Origin: CAYZDV01 sp964477275 | GTDB taxonomy: Bacteria > Acidobacteriota > Aminicenantia > Aminicenantales > Aminicenantaceae | Assembly (NCBI GenBank): GCA_964477275.1 | Contig: CAYZDV010000083.1 | Location: forward strand, 1-8,859 | Length of the DNA: 8,859 bases | Direction: 5' to 3' | Shown: piece after piece, positions 1-6,153 of the stretch | Layout of the letters: each line of letters begins with the position of its first letter | How positions within the stretch are numbered: the first letter of the stretch is position 1 | Notes under the pieces: generated by a model | Told to the model about the DNA's origin: nothing | Seen by the model: the letters and a program-made list of their open reading frames with translations, nothing else | Databases searched by the model: none | Position numbers and translations under genes: made by a program

Positions 1-632
1 TCGACGACAGAGGACACATCATCTGGGGAGACCAGCTGATGGTCTTCTTCGCCCGCGATATTCTTGCCTCCCACCCCGGAGCAGCGATCATTTCCGAAGT
101 GAAAGCTTCCAAGGTCCTCTACGACGAGATAGAAAGGCTCGGCGGCCGGGCCATCATGTGGAAGACGGGCCATTCCCTGATCAAGAAAAAAATCAAGGAA
201 GAAAGAGCTCTTCTGGCTGGAGAGATGAGCGGCCACATCTTTTTTGCCGACCGGTACTTCGGATTCGACGATGCCATCTATTCCTCGGCCAGACTCCTGG
301 AACTTCTCTCCAGATCGGAAAAAACGCTGTCCGCGATGCTCTCCGAACTTCCCAGGACCTACCATACGCCCGAGATCAGGGTCTACGCCTCGGACGAGGT
401 GAAATTCAAGATCGTTGACGAAGTGAAAAAAATCCTCTCCAGGAAGTATCCTGTCATCGACATCGACGGCGTGAGGGCGATTTTCCCAAAAGGATGGGGC
501 CTTGTTCGGGCCTCCAATACACAGGAAGCCCTGGTCCTCCGCTTCGAAGGGGAGACAGAGAAAGACCTGAAAGCCATAGAAAACGAGGTCAAACAGGCCG
601 TTGAAAACGTGATCCAAAGGCTTGAGAATTGA
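1..632 (+). CDS. Phosphomannomutase/phosphoglucomutase, C-terminal part (5' end outside window)
   Basis: This alpha-D-phosphohexomutase interconverts sugar-6- and sugar-1-phosphates (mannose and/or glucose) in the cytoplasm, feeding nucleotide-sugar synthesis. The reading frame is open from base 3, so the gene begins before the window; 209 residues are visible against about 450 for the family. The first visible residues (DDRGHIIWGDQ) match the stretch just after the family's metal-binding DGDGDR loop, which is outside the window. The sugar-binding loop GEMSGH follows at about bases 219-236, in an extended GHIFFADRYFGFDDA context. The C-terminal phosphate-binding loop RASNT is at bases 507-521, followed by LVLRFEGET. 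The stop is at 630-632. The ATG at 39 is internal, not a start. The next gene makes GDP-mannose, so mannose is the likely physiological substrate, but the visible part cannot separate phosphomannomutase from a dual or phosphoglucomutase-only enzyme. Confidence 0.93.
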   Translation, partial: DDRGHIIWGDQLMVFFARDILASHPGAAIISEVKASKVLYDEIERLGGRAIMWKTGHSLIKKKIKEERALLAGEMSGHIFFADRYFGFDDAIYSSARLLELLSRSEKTLSAMLSELPRTYHTPEIRVYASDEVKFKIVDEVKKILSRKYPVIDIDGVRAIFPKGWGLVRASNTQEALVLRFEGETEKDLKAIENEVKQAVENVIQRLEN

Positions 633-671
633 CGAATCACCAGAGAGGATGCTTTTTCATTTTGATCGAGT

Positions 672-701
672 TTGGATATGATGAGGCTTTTCATTTATAA
701 T
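672..701 (+). promoter_or_regulatory. Possible sigma-70 promoter of the GDP-mannose gene
   Basis: A perfect TATAAT lies at 696-701, 30 bases before the ATG at 731. The best -35 candidate is TTGGAT at 672-677, with an 18-base spacer, but it matches TTGACA at only three positions. This would give a short 5' leader of about 20 bases. The preceding mutase gene ends at 632, so the pair could also be co-transcribed. The call rests mainly on the -10 hexamer and its position. Confidence 0.4.
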
Positions 702-717
702 GGGGGCGAGCATGAGC

Positions 718-724
718 AAAGGAG
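718..724 (+). promoter_or_regulatory. Ribosome binding site deciding the ATG start at 731
   Basis: AAAGGAG ends six bases before the ATG at 731, an ideal Shine-Dalgarno spacing. An in-frame TTG at 728 would leave only three bases, so ATG 731 is preferred. Confidence 0.75.
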
Positions 725-730
725 CCTTTG

Positions 731-1807
731 ATGGACCTTAGGGCTGTCATAATGGCCGGAGGAGAAGGAACGCGTTTCTGGCCTCTGAGCCGGGCCAGAA
801 AGCCCAAACAATTTCACCCGATCTGCAGCGACAAGACCATGCTCGAGGAGACAGTCGATCGGATACTGCCGCTTATTCCCTCCAGCAACATCTACATAAT
901 TTCCGACGCGGAAAAGACTCAGCTCATCAAACATATCCTCCCCAACCACCCCGAGCCCAATCTCCTGGTGGAACCTCTGGGGAAAAACACCGCCCCCTCT
1001 CTGATTCTGGCCATGGCCTGGATCTACCGTCAGAATCCCAAAGCGGTCATCGCGGCTCTGCCCGCTGACCATGTCATCCAGAATTCTCCGCTCTTCCTCC
1101 AGAAGCTGGAGGCTTCAGCCATTGCTGCCAGTGAGGGCGACCACCTGATTATCATCGGCATTCCTCCGACCTTTCCGGCCACAGGATTCGGCTACATCCA
1201 GTTCTCCCCAGAAAACCCCCTCCTCATCCAGAACGAGGCTTTTTATGCTGTCGAGAAGTTCAAGGAAAAGCCGGATTACGAACAGGCCAAAGCGTATCTC
1301 GAAGAGGGGAACTTCTACTGGAACTCCGGGATGTTTATCTGGCAGGCCGATATTTTTGCCCGGAAGCTCGAACAGTATGCCCCCTCTCTCTTTTTATTCT
1401 GGGAGAGAATCCTGGAGGCAGTGGAAAACTTCGACTACACCCAGATCTCCTCTATTTTCAGCGAGATGCCGTCCATTTCCATCGACTATGCCCTCATGGA
1501 ACATGCCAAGGGAGTGCGGGTGTGCGTGGGGAATTTTGGCTGGTCCGATGTGGGGTCATGGGCTTCCCTCGAAGACATTTGGCCCAAGACGCCCCTGGGA
1601 AACGCCCTGAAAGGCGAGCATATCGTCATCCATTCTCAAAACTGCCTGCTCTACAACCCGCAAAAGCTGACCGCTCTCATCGGTGTCAAGGATCTCATCG
1701 TCGTCGACACCGAAGATGCGCTCCTTGTCTGTCACAAGAGCCAGGACCAGAAAGTCAGGGAAGTCGTCGACAAGCTCAAGCAAAAAGGGGATAAAGAGCA
1801 CCTCTGA
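731..1807 (+). CDS. manC: Mannose-1-phosphate guanylyltransferase (GDP-mannose pyrophosphorylase)
   Basis: This cytoplasmic enzyme converts mannose-1-phosphate plus GTP into GDP-mannose and pyrophosphate. The product is 358 residues, the usual size of the single-domain form. It lacks the cupin-like phosphomannose isomerase domain of the bifunctional AlgA/ManC type. The N-terminal nucleotide-binding signature runs from about residue 8 (MAGGEGTRFWPLSR, then KPKQF at 24-28), with W17 typical of the mannose-1-phosphate branch. PADH lies at 111-114. FKEKP at 177-181 is the sugar-nucleotide pyrophosphorylase lysine motif. YWNSGMF, with N198-F202, and FGWSDVGSW further on are also characteristic. 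The start is ATG 731, chosen by its ribosome binding site. It directly follows the phosphohexomutase that makes its substrate, so the two form a GDP-mannose module. Nothing in the window shows which glycan uses the product. Confidence 0.94.
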   Translation: MDLRAVIMAGGEGTRFWPLSRARKPKQFHPICSDKTMLEETVDRILPLIPSSNIYIISDAEKTQLIKHILPNHPEPNLLVEPLGKNTAPSLILAMAWIYRQNPKAVIAALPADHVIQNSPLFLQKLEASAIAASEGDHLIIIGIPPTFPATGFGYIQFSPENPLLIQNEAFYAVEKFKEKPDYEQAKAYLEEGNFYWNSGMFIWQADIFARKLEQYAPSLFLFWERILEAVENFDYTQISSIFSEMPSISIDYALMEHAKGVRVCVGNFGWSDVGSWASLEDIWPKTPLGNALKGEHIVIHSQNCLLYNPQKLTALIGVKDLIVVDTEDALLVCHKSQDQKVREVVDKLKQKGDKEHL

Positions 1808-1866
1808 GCGTCAGCCCGCATAACGCCGATTGTTTTCAAGGGAAATAACGGTCCATTGGCATCCGC

Positions 1867-1874
1867 AAAGGAGG
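1867..1874 (+). promoter_or_regulatory. Ribosome binding site deciding the ATG start at 1880
   Basis: AAAGGAGG ends five bases before ATG 1880. An in-frame TTG at 1856 would add eight residues ahead of the signal peptide, and the ribosome binding site itself would lie inside that extension, so 1880 is chosen. Confidence 0.8.
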
Positions 1875-1879
1875 AAGTC

Positions 1880-4153
1880 ATGAGAAACCTTTACCGGCAG
1901 AAACTCTTCTGGCCGGTTTTCTGCGCAATCGTCCTGTGTTTTGGATGGCTCTCGAGCTGCGGCCCCGCTGTCTCTGTCTTCAGCCTTCAAGACTGGAGCG
2001 TCAGGATCGACCCCGCCAGAGAAACCCTGACCATCAGTCATGTGCGTCTCGGGGAGGTTCTGAAAAGCGCCTCCCTGACCCAGAAATCAGAGAGAGGCAT
2101 CACTCCCCTTTCCCGATGGTCGGTGCGGAAAGAAAAGGACGCCATTGTCATCTCCACACGGGAGCCGGCGAGCACGTCCTGGACGCTATCGGCCAGCAAT
2201 GAGGTTTTTCGCATAAGCTGTCCTGCGGAAAACACAGTGTTCCAGGGGATGGCACCGGCTGGGGAGGAGAGGATTCCGGCCCGGCTGGAAAACCAGGATA
2301 ACGGCATCCTCTACACCTCTCTCGGCCTTGTCTCTTCCCGGAACATCCATTGCCTCTTCGACCGTCAGACCGACACCATGATCCGATTTCCAGAAGCAAG
2401 TTTTCTCAGCCGCAACGCGGCCGATGAAGGGCAGATGGATGTCGCCTTTGCTGTGGATTCCGGGGCGGAAATCTCCCTCATCCCTGACTATTACATCAAT
2501 GTTTTGGGGCTCAAGTTCTACAAGCCCAGACCCCAGCGCTACAGGAGTGCTCCGGCGGGCTGGTGCAGCTGGTACTGCTACTACATGGGAACGACCGAGG
2601 AAGACATGGTCACTGAAACCGATGCCCTGGTCCGATACTTGAAACCCTATGGACTGGAATATGTCCAGCTCGACGCCTGTTTTACCAGAGGCGAAGAGGC
2701 CAATTATCTCGATTGGACCAGGGAAAGCTTCCCCCGGGGCGGCCAGTGGCTTTTCCAGTACATCCATAGCCAGGGACTCAAGCCCGGCCTCTGGGTCAAC
2801 ATCTACGGTTCAAATTACGCGAAGGCGGAATGCGCTCCTCAATATCCGGAGAACTTCTACCTGCGGGATAAAGAAGGGAAGCTCTCCGGCGCCTGCTGCA
2901 CTGCCGACGATACCGTGGTCAGGCTCGATTACTCCAACCCGGAAGTGATCGAACGGCATCTCAAGCCGATGTTCCGGATTTTCAAGGAAGAATGGGGGCT
3001 GAGCTATCTGAAAGACGCCGGCTGGGGAACCTGGATGGATTATTATGACCAGAACCGGGAAAATGCCTTCGACCCGACCAAAGGCAGCCGGGAGCTCTAC
3101 GTGGCCGCCCAGAAAGCCCTGAGGGAAGCGCTGGGAGACGATGTCTATATCCTTGGCTGCGCCATGCATGAGGTGGGGCTGTGTTTCGGCATCTTCGATG
3201 GCTCACGCATCGGCGGGGACGATAAAGCAGTCTGGTATCCGGAGAAAAAGGGAGGCATGTCGATGCAGACCTACTTCCACTCTCTCTTCGGAGGGAACTA
3301 CCTCCACAACATCACCTGGCACTGCGACCCGGACACGGTGATGGTCCGCGCTCCGCTCACTCTGGATGAAGCCAGGACCATCGTTTCTTCCATCGCATTG
3401 ACCGGCCAGGTCTACATGGCCAGCGACTTCATGGCCAGGCTCCCCCAGAGGAGGCTGGACCTTTACCGGAAGACCATCCCCACCGTGCCCATCGTCCCCA
3501 TCGACCTTTTCCCCTACAGAATTGAATCCAACAAGAGAGATGGCGTGGTCTGGTGCTGCCCGAGGGTCAAGGAATTCCCGAGAGCCATCAACCTGAAAGT
3601 CAGCGCAGCCTCGGGAACCTACGATGTGGTGGCGGTCTTCAACTGGGATGACAAAGAGAAGACGGAAACCGTCGCACTGGCGGAAGATCTGGGCTTGGAC
3701 CCGGAAAGGGATTACATCGTGTTTGATTTCTGGGACCAAAAGCTGAAAGAAGTCGCAAGGAAGAAAGTCACCGCATCCATTCCGGCCCATGGAACGGATG
3801 TCCTTGTCATCAGGCCGGTCCTGGAAAGGCCTCAGCTTCTGGCCACATCCCGGCATATCACCGGCGCGGTGAGCATTCAAAAACTCGACTGGGACGAAAA
3901 CCGCTCGACCTTAAGCGGTGTGTCGGAAATCGTCCCCGGTGCTTCCTATTCCATTTTCGTCCATGTTCCGGAAGGAATGACGGCGAGCAAGGTCGAGGCC
4001 GACGCCGAGATTCTTTTTCACACGTCAGAGGCCGGGGTTCTCGAAGTCAAATTTTCTGGTCAACCCCCCGCAGAAGGGCAGAACAGCATTCGCTGGTCGA
4101 TCCGGTTTGAATCCGGAGAAGAGATGAAATTCGCCTCCAGCCGCGGGATATGA
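1880..4153 (+). CDS. Clan GH-D (GH36/GH27-like) glycoside hydrolase, predicted lipoprotein
   Basis: This is a predicted exported glycosidase of the alpha-galactosidase superfamily, 757 residues long. Residues 9-26 form a hydrophobic signal segment ending in LSSC, a lipobox-like site with C27 as the lipidated residue, so the enzyme is probably anchored in the outer membrane or periplasm. A beta-rich N-terminal domain (about 40-220) precedes a TIM barrel opening with GWCSWY at 227-232. YVQLDACF follows with D265, and RLDYSNPEV resembles the LDxTNPEV strand of GH36. The probable nucleophile is D379 in YLKDAGWG; the probable acid/base is D447 or D448 in SRIGGDDKAVW, after R443. A C-terminal beta-sandwich shows VFNWDD near 587 and ATSRHITG at 655-662, both typical of this clan. 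Substrate cannot be read from sequence: alpha-galactosides are likely, but alpha-N-acetylgalactosaminides or a transferase role are possible. It lies 72 bases after the GDP-mannose gene and 30 before the next. Confidence 0.82.
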   Translation: MRNLYRQKLFWPVFCAIVLCFGWLSSCGPAVSVFSLQDWSVRIDPARETLTISHVRLGEVLKSASLTQKSERGITPLSRWSVRKEKDAIVISTREPASTSWTLSASNEVFRISCPAENTVFQGMAPAGEERIPARLENQDNGILYTSLGLVSSRNIHCLFDRQTDTMIRFPEASFLSRNAADEGQMDVAFAVDSGAEISLIPDYYINVLGLKFYKPRPQRYRSAPAGWCSWYCYYMGTTEEDMVTETDALVRYLKPYGLEYVQLDACFTRGEEANYLDWTRESFPRGGQWLFQYIHSQGLKPGLWVNIYGSNYAKAECAPQYPENFYLRDKEGKLSGACCTADDTVVRLDYSNPEVIERHLKPMFRIFKEEWGLSYLKDAGWGTWMDYYDQNRENAFDPTKGSRELYVAAQKALREALGDDVYILGCAMHEVGLCFGIFDGSRIGGDDKAVWYPEKKGGMSMQTYFHSLFGGNYLHNITWHCDPDTVMVRAPLTLDEARTIVSSIALTGQVYMASDFMARLPQRRLDLYRKTIPTVPIVPIDLFPYRIESNKRDGVVWCCPRVKEFPRAINLKVSAASGTYDVVAVFNWDDKEKTETVALAEDLGLDPERDYIVFDFWDQKLKEVARKKVTASIPAHGTDVLVIRPVLERPQLLATSRHITGAVSIQKLDWDENRSTLSGVSEIVPGASYSIFVHVPEGMTASKVEADAEILFHTSEAGVLEVKFSGQPPAEGQNSIRWSIRFESGEEMKFASSRGI

Positions 4154-4183
4154 GCTCCCCTTGAGAAAAAAGAGACAGACAGA

Positions 4184-4903
4184 ATGAGCCGCAATGCTCT
4201 GCCTGCCTTGATCTCCATTCTTTTCTTGGCACTGTTCCCGGCCCATGCCGAAGACGCTCCTGAATTGACAGCCGAAAAAGCCGCTCTGGATTTCGGAACC
4301 ATCAGGGAAGGGATGAATGTCCCGGTCAGCTTCACCGTCACCAACAGGAGTTCGAAAGAGGTCCGCATCCAGCAGGTCCGGACTTTTGCCGCCTGCGTCG
4401 AGGCCAGGCCCCTCAGCAAACACTCCCTTCTTCCTGGAGAGAGTCTCACCATGGAATATATATTCGAAAGCCTCGGTTATGGGGGGGCATCCGTGAATAA
4501 ATCCATCGAAATTCATTACAACAGCAAAAGGTTCAGCCCCCTCAGATTGAATGTCAGAGGCAGGGTCCTCCCTCTGGAGCCCTACCAGGCCCCGATAGGA
4601 GAATTGACATATAACTTTTTTGTTCTGGTTGACATCCGTCCTGCTGCGAGCTTCCTCAAAGAGCACATCATCGGAGCCATCAACATTCCCCATGAACGAC
4701 TCAGCCAGTGGGCGGCGGAAATCGCCGGAAGGCTTTCGGATGAACTCATCATCTATCTCTACTGCGAAGATGGCCGCCGGAGTGACGAGGCGGCTCAACG
4801 GCTGAGAGAGAAGGGCTACCGCCAGTACATCAGCATCGTCGGCGGCTTGAAGGAGTGGAAAAATCAGAAAGGGGAAAAATTTCTCATCTCAGGAAAATCC
4901 TAA
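4184..4903 (+). CDS. Secreted DUF1573-rhodanese fusion protein
   Basis: This 239-residue protein is predicted to be exported and probably handles sulfane sulfur or thiols outside the cytoplasm. Residues 5-18 are a hydrophobic signal core and A20-H21-A22 is a good signal peptidase I site. Residues about 30-130 resemble DUF1573, an immunoglobulin-like fold: LDFGTIREG, FTVTNRSSKEVRI, LLPGES and LRLNVRGRV. Residues about 145-235 are a single rhodanese domain: VLVDIRPAASFLKEHIIGAINIP, then LYCEDGRRSDEAA with the active-site cysteine C194, and VGGLKEWKN at the end. The six-residue loop after the cysteine fits an active single-domain rhodanese rather than a dead one. The only other cysteine is C71, in the DUF1573 domain. 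The start ATG 4184 has only a purine-rich stretch and no clear Shine-Dalgarno, but it places the signal peptide correctly. It lies 30 bases after the glycosidase and 12 before the thioredoxin/CcdA gene, consistent with one transcript. Confidence 0.83.
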   Translation: MSRNALPALISILFLALFPAHAEDAPELTAEKAALDFGTIREGMNVPVSFTVTNRSSKEVRIQQVRTFAACVEARPLSKHSLLPGESLTMEYIFESLGYGGASVNKSIEIHYNSKRFSPLRLNVRGRVLPLEPYQAPIGELTYNFFVLVDIRPAASFLKEHIIGAINIPHERLSQWAAEIAGRLSDELIIYLYCEDGRRSDEAAQRLREKGYRQYISIVGGLKEWKNQKGEKFLISGKS

Positions 4904-4915
4904 CTCAAGATAGAA

Positions 4916-6028
4916 ATGGTGATGGCGAACGCCCTGAGGATAGGTTTTTTCCCGGGACTGCTGCTCGTCCTCCTCGTCTCCGCCATCCCTGCCACCGAAC
5001 TCCTTTTCTTCTACGAGAGGGGCTGTCCCTATTCGGCGAAGGTGGATGATTTCTTGCAGAGACGGATCAGACCCCATTATCCGGTCGAGGTCAAATCTTA
5101 CGAAATCCATGAGCCGAGCCACGCCACTTTGATGCTGGACCTGGCCGTGGCCTACGGGGCAAAAGACATCCTCGAAAAGGGGACTCCCGCGGTCTTTATC
5201 AGCGACAGGGCCTTCCAGGGCAGCAGCCGGGTCGTCCTGAGGAGTATCGAAGAAGCCGTCAGAGCTTCCTTGAGACATCGGGCAGACTCTCCCCTCAGCC
5301 GGCTTCCCGTCGAAGACCAGGGAAAGTCGGTCAGGGTCCGCCTCACCCTGCCCGCCGTGATCGGAGCGGCTGCGGCCAGTGCGCTCAATCCCTGCGCCGG
5401 CGCCGTCCTCGTCCTTCTCCTGGGGACTATCCTGGCGGCCTCAAAGAGAAAAAATACTGTTCTGAGTGCAGGCCTTTCCTTCACGGCCGCAACCTATGTC
5501 TCATACTTTTTCATGGGACTGGGACTTTTGACCACTGTTCGCGGTGCAGGGCTTCAGCGCTATATCACTATTGCGGTTTCCATCATCGCCGTTCTCATCG
5601 GCCTCTGGAGCATGAAAAACCGCTTCTTGAAAAGGCGGGCCCCGGCCTTCGAGCTGCCGGAAGGATGGCAGCCGCTCATCAAGCGGAGCACAACCAGGGT
5701 CTCACCTGTCCTGGGAGCTTCCTTTATCGGCCTGGCCGCCAGCCTCTTTCTCCTCCCCTGCACCTCCGGACCTTACATCGTGATCATCGGGATGCTGGCC
5801 CAGAACTCGACCCGGATGAAGGCCGCCTGGCTGCTTCTCCTCTACAACACGATCTTCGTTCTGCCCTTCGTCATCATCACTCTCATCGTCGGGCTTGGCT
5901 TCGCCACCACCAAACAGGTGGAGAAGTGGCGCCGGGAAAAGCTGGAGAATCTCCGCTTCTTCACCGGACTTTTTCTCTTTTCGCTGGGAATGACACTCAT
6001 CATCCTCCTTGTTCTCGGAGCAATTTAA
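4916..6028 (+). CDS. Thioredoxin-like domain fused to a CcdA/DsbD-type membrane electron transporter
   Basis: This 370-residue membrane protein probably passes reducing equivalents across the inner membrane to extracytoplasmic thiols. Residues 9-27 are a signal anchor. Residues 28-120 look thioredoxin/glutaredoxin-like: LLFFYERGCPYS, with C37 and S40 in place of CxxC, and a cis-proline motif GTPAVF with P91. About six membrane helices follow (roughly 143-170, 181-208, 215-234, 262-295, 303-330, 348-370). LNPC (C160) and LPC (C282) sit in the first and fourth of these, as expected for the paired halves of CcdA/DsbD-beta. Their 122-residue separation equals that of C163 and C285 in E. coli DsbD. 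The protein has only these three cysteines. The start ATG 4916 has no strong ribosome binding site; ATG 4922 is an alternative. It lies 12 bases after the rhodanese gene, so the two are probably partners. The membrane-module call is firm; the direction and target of transfer are inference. Confidence 0.83.
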   Translation: MVMANALRIGFFPGLLLVLLVSAIPATELLFFYERGCPYSAKVDDFLQRRIRPHYPVEVKSYEIHEPSHATLMLDLAVAYGAKDILEKGTPAVFISDRAFQGSSRVVLRSIEEAVRASLRHRADSPLSRLPVEDQGKSVRVRLTLPAVIGAAAASALNPCAGAVLVLLLGTILAASKRKNTVLSAGLSFTAATYVSYFFMGLGLLTTVRGAGLQRYITIAVSIIAVLIGLWSMKNRFLKRRAPAFELPEGWQPLIKRSTTRVSPVLGASFIGLAASLFLLPCTSGPYIVIIGMLAQNSTRMKAAWLLLLYNTIFVLPFVIITLIVGLGFATTKQVEKWRREKLENLRFFTGLFLFSLGMTLIILLVLGAI

Positions 6029-6063
6029 CGGATTTGACAATGGTCCCTGGCATTCTTCTTTCG

Positions 6064-6092
6064 TTGACAACCATTCATGGCTCTGCTATAAG
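6064..6092 (+). promoter_or_regulatory. Strong sigma-70 promoter for the kinase-like membrane protein
   Basis: A perfect TTGACA at 6064-6069 is followed by a 17-base spacer and TATAAG at 6087-6092, five of six to consensus. TG at 6084-6085 gives an extended -10. Transcription should begin near 6099, leaving a leader of about 55 bases. A second TTGACA at 6034-6039 has no matching -10. This makes the 845-residue gene its own transcription unit, separate from the redox operon. Confidence 0.75.
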
Positions 6093-6123
6093 CTTCTTTT
6101 AAAAAAAGAGAAAGTAGAGAAAC

Positions 6124-6142
6124 GGGAAGCCGAGATCTTCCC
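6124..6142 (+). other. Small hairpin in the 5' leader just before the start codon
   Basis: GGGAAG (6124-6129) and CTTCCC (6137-6142) can pair in a perfect six-base stem with a seven-base loop. The stem ends 11 bases before the ATG at 6154. No Shine-Dalgarno is visible between it and the start. It could affect translation initiation, but a six-base stem can arise by chance. Confidence 0.3.
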
Positions 6143-6153
6143 AGAGCGCAAAA

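Noticed and set aside
39..41. ATG 39 as the start of the mutase gene
   Set aside because: The frame is open back to base 3 and the upstream residues match the family, so the gene is cut by the window edge.
712..741. Nine-codon leader frame (MSKGAFDGP) overlapping the GDP-mannose gene start
   Set aside because: It has no ribosome binding site of its own and no attenuator-like hairpins or repeated codons. Its overlap with the real ribosome binding site is likely accidental.
3203..3880. 225-codon open frame on the - strand
   Set aside because: It is antisense to the catalytic and C-terminal domains of the glycosidase. Long antisense frames are common in G+C-rich genes, and nothing in it resembles a protein family.
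4025..4798. 257-codon open frame on the - strand
   Set aside because: It lies opposite the DUF1573-rhodanese gene and the end of the glycosidase, both with clear domains. It has no recognisable motif, no ribosome binding site and no context.
6034..6039. Second promoter using the upstream TTGACA
   Set aside because: The bases 17 to 18 downstream (around 6057-6062) read TCTTTC and do not resemble a -10 box.
6029..6063. Rho-independent terminator after the CcdA-like gene
   Set aside because: I looked for a G+C-rich stem followed by a T run between 6029 and the promoter and found none; transcription may read into the next gene.
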